Assembly (NCBI RefSeq): GCF_016888445.1
Contig: NZ_JAFEKF010000008.1
Location: 1-64,000 of the forward strand
Source: Marinomonas ostreistagni
Lineage (GTDB): Bacteria > Pseudomonadota > Gammaproteobacteria > Pseudomonadales > Marinomonadaceae
Length of the DNA stretch: 64,000 bases
Direction of reading: 5' to 3'
The notes under the pieces are model-generated. The model saw only the letters and a program-made list of their open reading frames with translations. It was not told where the DNA came from and did not search any database. This document shows positions 41,553 through 50,632 of the stretch, in pieces; position 1 is the stretch's first letter; the number at the start of each line of letters is the position of its first letter. The position numbers and the translations under genes were made by a program.

Positions 41553-42245
41553 ATGGCACGTGGAATAAACAAAGTAATCTTAATAGGTAACGCTGGTAGC
41601 GATGCGGAAGTACGTTACATGCCGTCTGGCGCAGCGGTTGCCAATGTCAGCTTGGCGACATCAGAGAGCTGGCGTGATCGTCAAACTGGTCAAATGCAAG
41701 AGCGCACCGAATGGCACCGCGTGGCATTTATGGACCGTGGTAATTACCGTCTAGGTCAAATCGCAGGCGATTTCATTAAGAAAGGGTCAAAAGTTTACGT
41801 CGAAGGTTCGCTGCGTACGCGTGAGTGGGAAAAAGACGGCATTAAACGTTACACCACTGAAATCGTGGCGAACGAAATGCAATTGCTAGACGGCCGTGCC
41901 GACGGCCCGCAAGGCCAAGGCGGCGGTTTTGGTGGCGGCCAGCAACAAGGTGGCGGTTACGGTGCACAGGGCGGCTACGGCAATGCGCCGCAACAGTCTG
42001 AACCACAGCAAGGTAACTACGGTGGCGAGCCACAACAAGGCGGCGGTTTTGGCGGTCAACAAGGTGGCTACGGTCAACCACAACAAGCGCCAGCGCAACC
42101 TCAATCATTCGGCAGCTGGGGCAATCAGCCACAACAACCAGCACAGCCACAGCAACCGGCGCAACAACCACCTCAGCAGCAGCCTGCGAAGCCGCAGCAA
42201 CCTGCGCCAAACTTTGATGACTTTGACGACGATATCCCGTTCTAA
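41553..42245 (+). CDS. ssb: Single-stranded DNA-binding protein
   Basis: SSB coats single-stranded DNA and recruits repair proteins. The OB fold ([50 protein letters not shown]) covers residues 1-112. A long Gly/Gln/Pro-rich disordered linker follows (about 113-217), then the acidic tip DDFDDDIPF that binds partner proteins. At 230 aa it is longer than the 178-aa E. coli protein because of the linker. It ends at a terminator. Confidence 0.98.
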   Translation: MARGINKVILIGNAGSDAEVRYMPSGAAVANVSLATSESWRDRQTGQMQERTEWHRVAFMDRGNYRLGQIAGDFIKKGSKVYVEGSLRTREWEKDGIKRYTTEIVANEMQLLDGRADGPQGQGGGFGGGQQQGGGYGAQGGYGNAPQQSEPQQGNYGGEPQQGGGFGGQQGGYGQPQQAPAQPQSFGSWGNQPQQPAQPQQPAQQPPQQQPAKPQQPAPNFDDFDDDIPF

Positions 42246-42275
42246 CGCTTACTTAAGCGTCATAGTCTTCGTATC

Positions 42276-42301
42276 AAGGCCGCACATTGTGCGGCCTTTT
42301 T
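42276..42301 (+). terminator. Terminator of ssb
   Basis: AAGGCCGCAC-ATT-GTGCGGCCTT followed by TTT forms a 10-bp stem 31 bases after ssb. Confidence 0.92.
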
Positions 42302-42391
42302 CGTAGCTAACAAGGAAAAAACGGATGCTCAGTTGCTTGGTGACTTACACAGCGCTAGCTTAAAGCAAAATAATAAAACAGGGAGTGGCCT

Positions 42392-42826
42392 ATGTTGGAC
42401 TTGGATTTTGATTTGATTTTTCATCATCTAACGCAGATGGGAGTCGCGTTTTTGTTGGCGTTACCGATTGCACTCAACCGTGAGCATCACGATGGTGGGG
42501 CTGGTCTGCGTACTTTTCCACTGGTGACAATTGCCTCCTGCGCTTTCATGCTGGTGGGCATGAGTGTCTACGAAGGGTCAGACGCTGAAGCGCGAGTGAT
42601 GTATGCGGTGATCACTGGCATGGGCTTCATCGGCGGCGGTGCGATTTTTAAAGGCGGCGATTCTGTCTCCGGTACCGCCACAGCCGCGGGTATCTGGAAC
42701 ACTGGGGCAATTGGCGTTGCCGTGGCCTACAGCCGTTATGAATTGGCGATTTTATTATCGCTGATGGGTTTTTTGATTTTCCAGTTTTCTGGCACGGTGA
42801 AAAAGTTCGAGCGACGTAAGCGTTAA
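42392..42826 (+). CDS. MgtC/SapB-family membrane protein
   Basis: The 144-aa protein has four to five membrane segments and the conserved MgtC N-domain pattern: LPIALNREHHDGGAGLRTFPLVTIAS, then GMGFIGGGAIFKGGDSVSGTATAAGIWNTGAIGVAVA. It lacks the C-terminal cytoplasmic domain of Salmonella MgtC, as in the short YhiD/SapB-like members. Function is unclear; related proteins affect Mg2+ homeostasis or ATP synthase in pathogens. It appears to be monocistronic. Confidence 0.85.
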   Translation: MLDLDFDLIFHHLTQMGVAFLLALPIALNREHHDGGAGLRTFPLVTIASCAFMLVGMSVYEGSDAEARVMYAVITGMGFIGGGAIFKGGDSVSGTATAAGIWNTGAIGVAVAYSRYELAILLSLMGFLIFQFSGTVKKFERRKR

Positions 42827-42866
42827 CGGTGGAAGCGCCGTAGATTAGTGGTTCGAGGCAGATTGC

Positions 42867-43000
42867 TGTTATACTCACGGGATTCGTTTTTAATTTCACT
42901 GGGTTAACCAGAAGCCCACCCTACAGCTTGCACGGGGCTCCCACGGGAGCCTTTCCTGTCTCTAGCTGTCATAAATACGGTATGGGGTGCACAGTTTGAG
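42867..43000 (+). promoter_or_regulatory. Extended -10 promoter and structured leader upstream of smrA
   Basis: TGTTATACT (42867-42875) is an extended -10 element. The following leader, about 125 nt, can form CTGG-GTTAA-CCAG (42899-42911) and two mutually exclusive helices: AGCCC (42913-42917) with GGGCT (42935-42939), or GGCTCC (42936-42941) with GGAGCC (42946-42951) followed by TTTCC. The design resembles an attenuator or riboswitch but matches no class I recognise. Confidence 0.4.
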
Positions 43001-43007
43001 GTGACGT

Positions 43008-43589
43008 ATGCAAGAGGATGATGATTTCTCTTTGTTCGCGCAAGAAGTACAAGGGATCCGCCCGCTGCAAAAGACCGAAGTTTACCTCGGTAAAAAGCAG
43101 GGCGAAGTGGATTATCAGGAGCGCAAAAAAGCCGCGCTGCTAGCAGAGGTTGTAGACCGTAACTACCTATCCAAAGATTATGTCGAGCGTGTCGATCCCA
43201 ATGATATGCTGGAGTACAAAAAGGATGGCGTGCAAGATGGCGTATTCAAGAAGTTACGCCAAGGTAAGTATGGCATTGAGTCGCGCCTAGATTTGCACCG
43301 CCGTACGGTAGAGCAGTCGCGCGTAGAAGTGTTTCAGTTTGTCGAGGACTGTATGCGCCACGACATTCGCGTCGGTATTATCGTGCATGGCAAAGGTGAC
43401 CGTACACCGGACCCGCAAGATCAAGCGACGATTAAAAGCCACATTAATAAGTGGCTCAAAGACTTAGATGATGTCATGGCCTTCCATACGGCTCAGCGAC
43501 ATCACGGCGGCCTCGGCGCCGTCTATGTATTATTTCGTAAAAGTGAGAAAGCGCGCCTAGAAAACTGGGAGCGTCACCAAAAACGCTAG
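43008..43589 (+). CDS. smrA: Smr-domain protein, SmrA (YdaL) type
   Basis: The 193-aa protein has a charged N-terminal region and a C-terminal Smr domain: RLDLHRRTVEQSRVEVF (about 96-112), the hallmark GIIVHGKGDR, and HHGGLGAVYVLFRKSEKARLENWERH at the end, which strongly resembles E. coli YdaL. Smr domains are nicking nucleases or RNA endonucleases; SmrB-type members act on collided ribosomes, but the SmrA role is not settled. It probably has its own promoter. Confidence 0.85.
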   Translation: MQEDDDFSLFAQEVQGIRPLQKTEVYLGKKQGEVDYQERKKAALLAEVVDRNYLSKDYVERVDPNDMLEYKKDGVQDGVFKKLRQGKYGIESRLDLHRRTVEQSRVEVFQFVEDCMRHDIRVGIIVHGKGDRTPDPQDQATIKSHINKWLKDLDDVMAFHTAQRHHGGLGAVYVLFRKSEKARLENWERHQKR

Positions 43590-43699
43590 GGCTGAGACCA
43601 TTAGTAAGGTCCTTGTAAGCAGCGTCTCTCTTACTTGAGTTTGCAAAAAAAATTCCCAATCATTCTAGTTATAGAACGAGCATTTTATAGGGGTAACAC

Positions 43700-46621
43700 A
43701 TGACACAGAACACCGCACACCACCCAGCATTTACGGCGGTTCGCAGCGAATTTATCGAGGCACTTAATGTTACTGTTGAAGAGTACGAACATAAGGTAAC
43801 CGGTGCCAAGCACTTTCATATCGCCTCTGACAACGATGAAAACGTCTTTTTGGTGGGCTTAAAAACCGTGCCGACAGATTCCACGGGTGTTGCGCATATT
43901 TTGGAGCACACCGTGTTGTGTGGCTCTGAGCGTTTCCCAGTGCGTGATCCTTTCTTCATGATGATTCGCCGTTCTTTAAATACCTTTATGAACGCGTTCA
44001 CCTCGTCTGATTGGACGGCGTATCCATTTGCCAGCAAAAACAAAAAAGACTTCCGTAACCTGTTGGATGTGTATTTGGATGCAGTGTTCTTCTCGCGCTT
44101 AGATCCGCTTGATTTCGCCCAAGAAGGCCACCGTGTGGAGTTTGCCGAGCCGACTAACCCAGAGTCTGAGCTGACTTACAAAGGGGTAGTGTTCAACGAG
44201 ATGAAGGGCGCAATGAGTTCGCCCACGTCGGTATTGTGGCAAGCAGTGACCAAATATCTGTGCCCAAGTAATACCTACCACTTTAATTCAGGCGGTGAGC
44301 CGTCTGATATCCCAGATTTGTCATACGATGACTTGTTGGCGTTTTACCGTAAGCATTACCACCCATCCAATGCGGTGTTCATGACCTTTGGTGATATTCC
44401 AGCTCAAGAGCTACAAGCTGAGTTCGAAAGCAAAGTGTTAAGCCGCTTTGAGCGTTTGGACGACCAAGTCAGCGTGCCGAATGTGAAGCGTTACTTCTCG
44501 CCTCTGCGTGTGGAAGAAGGCTATGCCGCAGACGAAGCCAAAGAAGACGGCAGTCATGTCGTGGTGGGCTGGTTATTAGGCGAAAGTACCGATTTGGCTC
44601 AACAATTCGAAGCGCATTTGCTGTCGAGCGTGTTACTGGATAACTCGGCTTCGCCGCTACGTCGTGCCTTAGAAAACTCCGAGTTGGGCTCGTCACCGTC
44701 GCCACTTTGTGGCCTTGAAGACAGCAATAAAGAGATGAGTTTCATGTGTGGTTTAGAAGGTGTGCGCCGTGAGCAAAGTGCGCAAGTAGAAGCCTTAATC
44801 CTACAGACCCTCGAAGACATCGCCGACAATGGCGTCGAGCAAGAGATGGTTGATGCCATGTTGCACCAGCTAGAGCTGAGCCAACGTGAAATCGGTGGCG
44901 ACAGCTACCCGTATGGTTTACAGCTGATTTTGACGGCGCTATCGACCGCTGTGCACCAAGGTGATGTGATCGCTCAGCTTGATCTAGATCCGGTGATCGA
45001 ACAGATGCGTGACAAAGTGGCAGAGCCAGATTACATCCCAACTTTGGTGCGTGAGCTGCTACTGAACAACGCTCACCGTATTACGCTGACTCTGAGCCCT
45101 GATGAAGCGCTAGAGGCGCGCCGCAACCAAGCTGAAAAAGACCGCTTGAGCAAGATCAAAGCAGGCCTTAATGAAGAGCAAACGCAACATATCATTGAGC
45201 GTAGCCAAGCTTTGAAAACGCGCCAAGAGCAAGTCGATGACATGAGCCTGTTGCCCAAAGTTGGGCTAGAAGATGTCCCTGCACGTCTTCCAGAGTACGA
45301 TCATGAAGCGCTAGAGCAAAGCTTGCCGATTACCTTCTACCCACAAGGTACTAATGGTTTAGTGTACCAGCAACTGGTCACTGAGCTACCTGCTCTGACA
45401 GAAGAAGAAACCAAGCTGCTACCGATTTACTCGTACCTAATGACCGAAGTCGGTCTAGGCGAGCAAGATTACTTGGCAATCCAATCGCTGCAAGCACAGG
45501 TGTGTGGTGGCCTTGGTGCGTCGACATCGATCCGTACTGAGCTGGCTGATAAGCAACAAGTGCACGGTTACTTCGTGCTGAGCTCCAAAGCCTTGGTGCC
45601 AAACGCTGCAGCGATGACCGAATTAATGGCGCAGACGTTTAATCAAGTTCGTTTTGACGAAGCGGGTCGCATCAAAGAGCTTATCGCTCAACGCCGCGCC
45701 CGTCGTGAGCGTTCGATCACGGGTCAAGGTCATGTGTTGGCAATGAGCGCCGCGTCGGCAGGTATGTCTGGCTTGGCTGCTCAGCAAGAAGCGTGGGGTG
45801 GTATGACAGGCATCCAAGAGCTGATCGCATTAGACGATGCGCTGCGCAACGATGATCAGGCTATGGGTGAGTTACGCGACACGTTAGCGTCGATTCATGA
45901 GAAATTAATGGGCGCTTCTAAGCAAGTGCTGTTGGTAGCGGAGCCGCATTATAAAGAGGAAGTGTTGGCGGCAATTACACCAGCGTGGGACGCGGTTAAC
46001 AACCATGCACAAGCGTCAAATTTCACCCTGCCCGCTGTTGAGCAGACGGTGAAGCAAGCTTGGGTTACCGCGACACAGGTGAGCTTCTGTGCTAAGTCTT
46101 TTAAAGCCGTCGCAGGTGATCATCCAGATGTGGCTCCACTAACAGTACTAGCTGGTTTCTTGCGTAATGGCTTCTTACACCGTGCTATCCGTGAGCAGGG
46201 TGGCGCTTACGGCGGTGGTGCGACGTTTGATGCGAGTGCGGGTGCATTCCGTTTCTTCTCATACCGTGATCCACGTCTACTTGAGACATTGGCAGATTTT
46301 GATGCGTCGATTGAGTGGCTGATCAACAGCGATCATAATTATGGCGCGCTTGAGGAAGCGATTCTTGGAGTGATTGGTTCGATGGATAAACCTGGCTCGC
46401 CAGCGGGTGAAGCTCAGAGTGATTTCTTCTTGCAGCTACATAACCGTAGCCAAGCTTACCGTGAAACCCTGCGTGCTAATATCTTAGCGGTGACGCTCGA
46501 AGATCTTAAACGTGTGGCGCAGTTGTACCTTACTCAAGCAAACGAGAATACGGCCGTTGTGACATCTTCGGCCCACAAACAGTTGTTAGCCGACCAAGGC
46601 TTCGACGTTTGTAATTTATAA
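43700..46621 (+). CDS. M16C-family zinc metallopeptidase (presequence protease-like)
   Basis: The 973-aa protein is a single-chain M16C peptidase. The inverted zinc motif HILEH is at residues 66-70, with the distal Glu in GVVFNEMKGAMSSP. Conserved ARDPFF-type (VRDPFFMMIRRSLNTFMNAFTSSDWTAYPF) and HPSNAVFM segments place it with PreP/CYM1. The C-terminal half has the AYGGGA glycine motif for substrate binding. No signal peptide is seen, so it is probably cytosolic and degrades peptides. ATG follows AGGGGTAACAC. Confidence 0.9.
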   Translation: MTQNTAHHPAFTAVRSEFIEALNVTVEEYEHKVTGAKHFHIASDNDENVFLVGLKTVPTDSTGVAHILEHTVLCGSERFPVRDPFFMMIRRSLNTFMNAFTSSDWTAYPFASKNKKDFRNLLDVYLDAVFFSRLDPLDFAQEGHRVEFAEPTNPESELTYKGVVFNEMKGAMSSPTSVLWQAVTKYLCPSNTYHFNSGGEPSDIPDLSYDDLLAFYRKHYHPSNAVFMTFGDIPAQELQAEFESKVLSRFERLDDQVSVPNVKRYFSPLRVEEGYAADEAKEDGSHVVVGWLLGESTDLAQQFEAHLLSSVLLDNSASPLRRALENSELGSSPSPLCGLEDSNKEMSFMCGLEGVRREQSAQVEALILQTLEDIADNGVEQEMVDAMLHQLELSQREIGGDSYPYGLQLILTALSTAVHQGDVIAQLDLDPVIEQMRDKVAEPDYIPTLVRELLLNNAHRITLTLSPDEALEARRNQAEKDRLSKIKAGLNEEQTQHIIERSQALKTRQEQVDDMSLLPKVGLEDVPARLPEYDHEALEQSLPITFYPQGTNGLVYQQLVTELPALTEEETKLLPIYSYLMTEVGLGEQDYLAIQSLQAQVCGGLGASTSIRTELADKQQVHGYFVLSSKALVPNAAAMTELMAQTFNQVRFDEAGRIKELIAQRRARRERSITGQGHVLAMSAASAGMSGLAAQQEAWGGMTGIQELIALDDALRNDDQAMGELRDTLASIHEKLMGASKQVLLVAEPHYKEEVLAAITPAWDAVNNHAQASNFTLPAVEQTVKQAWVTATQVSFCAKSFKAVAGDHPDVAPLTVLAGFLRNGFLHRAIREQGGAYGGGATFDASAGAFRFFSYRDPRLLETLADFDASIEWLINSDHNYGALEEAILGVIGSMDKPGSPAGEAQSDFFLQLHNRSQAYRETLRANILAVTLEDLKRVAQLYLTQANENTAVVTSSAHKQLLADQGFDVCNL

Positions 46622-46644
46622 ACACAACGATAATTTAAACCCAA

Positions 46645-47763
46645 ATGGACAGTTCAATGGATCAGTTTCATGATATACGCCCTTACAACGACGATGAGGT
46701 CGCCGGGGTGTTACAAAATTTGGTAAATACACCGGACTTTATCGATACGATTGTCGGTTTTAAATTTGCTAAATGGCCTAAATGGAGCCGTGGCCCACTT
46801 GCTATGGTGGTTAAACATGTCTTGCAAAAGGAAGTGCGTAAAATCAGCGATGTGCGTGCTTTCCAGACGCAAGTGGCCAATTACATGGAACGTATGATCA
46901 AAACCACGACCGCGGATGTGGAGTATCGTGGCATTGAAAAGCTAGCGAAAGATGAGGGTTATTTATTCCTCTCTAATCACCGTGACATTGCTATGGATCC
47001 AGCCTTCGTAAACTACGGTTTATACAAAAATGGATTAGATACAGTGCGCATTGCCATTGGTGATAATTTGCTGCGTCGACCGTTTGTGTCGGACCTGATG
47101 CGTCTTAATAAGAGTTTTATTGTGAAGCGCTCAGCCAATGGTATTCGTGAAATGATGGCAGCCTTTGGCCAGCTGTCGGATTACATTACTCACTCGTTGA
47201 CCAAAGAGCACTGCAATATTTGGATTGCCCAAAAAGAAGGTCGTGCCAAAGATGGTATCGACCAAACTGATCCGGCGATCATCAAGATGTTTTACATGAG
47301 CCAAAAGAAGCAGAAAGTTAGTTTTGCCGAGGCCATGAAAAATCTCAAAATCGTGCCGGTATCGATTTCTTATGAGTATGATCCATGTGCCTTTGAAAAA
47401 GCGCATGAGTTACATCAGAAGTCGACCACAGGGCGTTACGAAAAAACCGAATTTGAAGACATTGACAGCATTCGTAAAGGTATTGTGGGTCGCAAAGGGA
47501 AGGTCATTGTCACCTTTGGTGATGTAATCGATGCAAGCTGCGAAACTCCCGATGAGATGGTCGCCGAAGTGGACCGTCAGATCATCAGCCAATATGCGAT
47601 TCAGTCGACCAACAAGGCCGCCTTAAAAATGCTGAATGGTGAGCCGTGCGATGACGCTGTATTTGAAGAGTACATGGCGACTTGTCCTGATGCGTTGCGT
47701 GAAACGGTGTTGCGTATGTACGCCAACCCACTATTGCAGCAACAAGAACGTCAGACTGCCTAA
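46645..47763 (+). CDS. PlsC-like 1-acylglycerol-3-phosphate acyltransferase with variant motif
   Basis: The 372-aa protein has an acyltransferase core. Motif I is SNHRDIAMD: His112 is followed by Asp at +2 and +6, not at the canonical +5 spacing of HX4D. Motif III is QKEGRAKDG (Glu198), replacing FPEGTRS. No clear membrane helix is seen. It sits 24 bases after the metallopeptidase and 27 before a second acyltransferase, so the three may be cotranscribed. The donor and acceptor are unknown. A second ATG at 46657 is an alternative start. Confidence 0.75.
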   Translation: MDSSMDQFHDIRPYNDDEVAGVLQNLVNTPDFIDTIVGFKFAKWPKWSRGPLAMVVKHVLQKEVRKISDVRAFQTQVANYMERMIKTTTADVEYRGIEKLAKDEGYLFLSNHRDIAMDPAFVNYGLYKNGLDTVRIAIGDNLLRRPFVSDLMRLNKSFIVKRSANGIREMMAAFGQLSDYITHSLTKEHCNIWIAQKEGRAKDGIDQTDPAIIKMFYMSQKKQKVSFAEAMKNLKIVPVSISYEYDPCAFEKAHELHQKSTTGRYEKTEFEDIDSIRKGIVGRKGKVIVTFGDVIDASCETPDEMVAEVDRQIISQYAIQSTNKAALKMLNGEPCDDAVFEEYMATCPDALRETVLRMYANPLLQQQERQTA

Positions 47764-47790
47764 TTTACACTGAATACGGAGATGCGCTTC

Positions 47791-48522
47791 ATGACACCGC
47801 ATAATTCACTGCGCTCATTGATTGGCTCGGTACTGTTTGCTGTATGCTACGGCATTCTAACGGGGTTTACAGGATTGCTTGCGCCCCTAGTGGCGTGGAT
47901 GTTACCTAAAAAATGGCGCCAGCCGGTATTGAACGTTCACAATCATATCTTACTGTTTTTATTTCGCGTCATCTGTGGCGTCAAGGTCGAGATTATTGGT
48001 CGTGAGCATTTGCCTGAGGGCCGCGCCGTGGTATTGGCGTCGAATCACCAAAGTGAGTGGGAAACCTATTTGCTGCAAGTGTTGAAAACCCCCATTTCGA
48101 CGGTGCTGAAAAAAGAGCTGTTGTCGATTCCATTTTTTGGCTGGGGGTTGCGCATGGTGCAGCCGATCGCCATTGATCGTGCGAAAAAGGCGGGTGCTCT
48201 AAAGCAAATCTTAAAGCAAGGCAAAGAGCGTCTTAAAGATGGTCGTTCGGTGCTGATTTTCCCAGAAGGTACGCGTACGCCGCCAGGCTCTGAGCGCGCC
48301 TTTAATAAGGGGGCTGCGATGCTAGCCGCGTCGGCGCAGGCGCCTATTTTGCCATTGGTGCACAACGCGGGTCATGTTTGGCCGGGCCGCACGTGGCGTC
48401 GTTATCCTGGCACCATCACGGTGGTGATTGGCCCCTTGATTGAGGTGGATGGCAAAGATACTGGCCAAATCCATGAAGAGATGGAAACTTGGATGCGCGC
48501 AGCGATGCGCCAACACCCTTAA
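47791..48522 (+). CDS. plsC: 1-acyl-sn-glycerol-3-phosphate acyltransferase (PlsC family)
   Basis: The 243-aa protein has an N-terminal membrane region (about 8-37), motif I NHQSEWET (His86, with Glu91 in place of Asp, a variant known in KHQSxWET-type PlsC), and motif III FPEGTRTPPG (about 157-166), followed by LPLVHNAG. It should acylate lysophosphatidic acid in the inner membrane. ATG 47782 overlaps GGAG, so ATG 47791, with that site 9 bases upstream, is the likelier start. Another plsC may exist elsewhere. Confidence 0.85.
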   Translation: MTPHNSLRSLIGSVLFAVCYGILTGFTGLLAPLVAWMLPKKWRQPVLNVHNHILLFLFRVICGVKVEIIGREHLPEGRAVVLASNHQSEWETYLLQVLKTPISTVLKKELLSIPFFGWGLRMVQPIAIDRAKKAGALKQILKQGKERLKDGRSVLIFPEGTRTPPGSERAFNKGAAMLAASAQAPILPLVHNAGHVWPGRTWRRYPGTITVVIGPLIEVDGKDTGQIHEEMETWMRAAMRQHP

Positions 48523-48545
48523 GTTCAGGTCTTTATGATAGGCAT

Positions 48546-48574
48546 AAAAAAACCGCACATTGTGCGGTTTTTTT
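48546..48574. terminator. Bidirectional terminator between plsC and fabB
   Basis: AAAAAAACCGCAC-ATT-GTGCGGTTTTTTT separates the convergent transcripts and is symmetrical. Confidence 0.92.
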
Positions 48575-48593
48575 GTAGCATTAATTACTCGGA

Positions 48594-49808
48594 TTAGCCT
48601 TCAAACTTTTTGAATACTAGGCTGGCATTGGTGCCGCCGAAGCCGAAGCTGTTAGACATAACGTGTGTCAGTTCGACGTTGTCTTGGCGTGTTACCGCTA
48701 CCGGAATATCACCTGCTTCAGGGTCAAGCTCTTCAATGTTGGCAGACGCTGTGATGAATTTGTTTTCCATCATTAGCAAGCTGTAGATAGCTTCGTGAAC
48801 ACCCGCCGCACCCAGTGAGTGACCAGATAGAGACTTAGTTGAGCTGATCGCTGGGATCTCAGAACCGAACGTTTCACGTACGGCTTGTAGCTCTTTCATG
48901 TCGCCAGCAGGGGTACTAGTACCGTGAGTGTTGATGTAGTCGATCTTACCGTCAACAGTGCTCATGGCCATTTGCATACAACGAACAGCACCTTCACCAG
49001 ATGGCGCTACCATGTCGTAGCCGTCAGATGTTGCACCGTAACCTACGACTTCAGCGTAGATTTTCGCGCCACGTGCTTTAGCGTGCTCAAGTTCCTCAAG
49101 CACAAGAATACCGCCGCCGCCTGCGATAACGAAGCCATCACGTGTCGCATCGTATGCGCGAGAGGCTTTTTCTGGGGTGTCATTGTATTTAGAAGACAGT
49201 GCGCCCATTGCATCGAACATGCATGTTTGCGTCCAGCTTTCTTCTTCACCGCCACCTGCGAACACAACGTCTTGCTTACCTAGTTGGATAAGCTCCATCG
49301 CGTTACCGATACAGTGTGCACTGGTTGAACACGCAGAGGTAATCGAGTAGTTCACACCTTTGATTTTGAACGGTGTCGCAAGACAGGCTGATACGGTGCT
49401 ACCCATCGTTTGGGTGACACGGTATGGGCCTACACGCTTAACGCCTTTTTCACGTAGCGTGTCAGCAGATTCCACTAGGTTACGTGCAGACGCACCACCA
49501 GAACCTGCAATCAATCCAGTACGGATGTTAGAAACTTGATCTTCGCTTAGACCAGAATCAGCAATGGCTTGTTCCATAGAAACGTATGCGTAAGTCGCAG
49601 CATCGCCCATAAAACGACGCACTTTACGATCGATCACGCTGTCGTCTAGGTCAATACGGCCACATACGTGACTGCGGAAGCCTTTTTCTTGGTAGTCTTC
49701 CGCGAAGCGAATGCCAGAACGGCCTTCACGCAGTGACTCAAGAACAGTTTGTTTGTCATTGCCAAGGCAGCTAACAATGCCAAGGCCAGTTACAACTACA
49801 CGACGCAT
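48594..49808 (-). CDS. fabB: 3-oxoacyl-ACP synthase I
   Basis: FabB elongates unsaturated acyl-ACPs made by FabA. The 404-aa protein has the Cys-His-His triad: Cys160 in TSACSTSAH, His295 in [11 protein letters not shown] and His330 in [11 protein letters not shown]. The C-terminal [14 protein letters not shown] is intact. It lies 28 bases downstream of fabA, so the two form a fabA-fabB operon as in Pseudomonas, committing both to unsaturated fatty acid synthesis. Confidence 0.98.
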   Translation of the reverse strand: MRRVVVTGLGIVSCLGNDKQTVLESLREGRSGIRFAEDYQEKGFRSHVCGRIDLDDSVIDRKVRRFMGDAATYAYVSMEQAIADSGLSEDQVSNIRTGLIAGSGGASARNLVESADTLREKGVKRVGPYRVTQTMGSTVSACLATPFKIKGVNYSITSACSTSAHCIGNAMELIQLGKQDVVFAGGGEEESWTQTCMFDAMGALSSKYNDTPEKASRAYDATRDGFVIAGGGGILVLEELEHAKARGAKIYAEVVGYGATSDGYDMVAPSGEGAVRCMQMAMSTVDGKIDYINTHGTSTPAGDMKELQAVRETFGSEIPAISSTKSLSGHSLGAAGVHEAIYSLLMMENKFITASANIEELDPEAGDIPVAVTRQDNVELTHVMSNSFGFGGTNASLVFKKFEG

Positions 49809-49836
49809 ATTATGTGCCTCTTATACTCTTAATCTG

Positions 49837-50352
49837 TTAGAAGTTTTCAGTTGAAGTGAACAAGCCTACGCGTAGGTCTTTAGCAGTGTAAATCTCACGG
49901 CCATCAACAGAAACACTTCCGTCCGCAATGCCCATAACCAGCTTGCGTTCGATCACACGCTTAAGGTCAATTCGGAACGTTACTTTTTTAGCGGTAGGTA
50001 GGATTTGACCTGTGAATTTCACTTCGCCAGAGCCTAGTGCACGGCCGCGGCCATCATTGCCTTTCCAACCTAAGAAGAAGCCAACCAGTTGCCACATTGC
50101 ATCCAAGCCTAGACAGCCAGGCATGACAGGGTCACCTGGGAAATGGCATTCAAAGAACCAAAGGTCTGGGTTGATATCCAATTCAGCAATGATTTCACCT
50201 TTACCGAAAGCACCGCCCTCTGTGGAGATATGAGTGATTCGGTCTAGCATTAGCATGTTGCCGACAGGTAGCTGTGCGTTACCTTCGCCAAACATTTCGC
50301 CGTAGCCGCACTTTAAAAGTTCGTCTTTTTCAAACGATGAAGCTGTAGTCAT
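49837..50352 (-). CDS. fabA: 3-hydroxydecanoyl-ACP dehydratase/isomerase
   Basis: FabA dehydrates 3-hydroxydecanoyl-ACP and isomerises the product to the cis-3 isomer, the branch point for unsaturated fatty acids. The 171-aa protein has the active-site His70 ([14 protein letters not shown]) and Asp84 ([12 protein letters not shown]) at exactly the E. coli numbers. ATG 50352 has AGGA upstream. Its promoter region carries an inverted repeat described separately. Confidence 0.98.
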   Translation of the reverse strand: MTTASSFEKDELLKCGYGEMFGEGNAQLPVGNMLMLDRITHISTEGGAFGKGEIIAELDINPDLWFFECHFPGDPVMPGCLGLDAMWQLVGFFLGWKGNDGRGRALGSGEVKFTGQILPTAKKVTFRIDLKRVIERKLVMGIADGSVSVDGREIYTAKDLRVGLFTSTENF

Positions 50353-50436
50353 TATAGTCCTATTTCCACCGCCCCTGCTTTAGTCATCTAAAGGAGTGAA
50401 ACGTGTGGTCCAGTTAGCAGTATGAAAATCCAAGCG

Positions 50437-50471
50437 ATTATATCGGTTCAGGCAAACAATATGAATGTTTG
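50437..50471 (-). promoter_or_regulatory. fabA promoter with overlapping inverted-repeat operator
   Basis: On the minus strand TTCATA (50460-50465) and a perfect TATAAT (50437-50442) are 17 bases apart. The inverted repeat CAAACA-N7-TGTTTG (50453-50471) covers the -35 hexamer. A repressor of the FabR/DesT type (TetR family) acts at such a place on fab genes in other gammaproteobacteria; the regulator here is not in the window. Confidence 0.6.
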
Positions 50472-50632
50472 AGCGGAAAAAAACCAATTTGGAGTCGGTA
50501 AATGGCCGTTTTTTTTGTCTATTTACGCATTCAAAAGCGAAAATTTACAATGCCCGCGCTTCTATAGCGCCTAGACTGAGTAGCTTGTAGAATTTCATAC
50601 TCGATGTATTGGTTAACGTTTAGGAGCTGTCA

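Noticed and set aside
41842..42306. Long minus-strand and alternate-frame open reading frames over the ssb linker, and apparent short tandem repeats
   Set aside because: They arise from the low-complexity Gly/Gln-rich codons of the SSB linker; the repeats are coding, not a CRISPR or VNTR locus.
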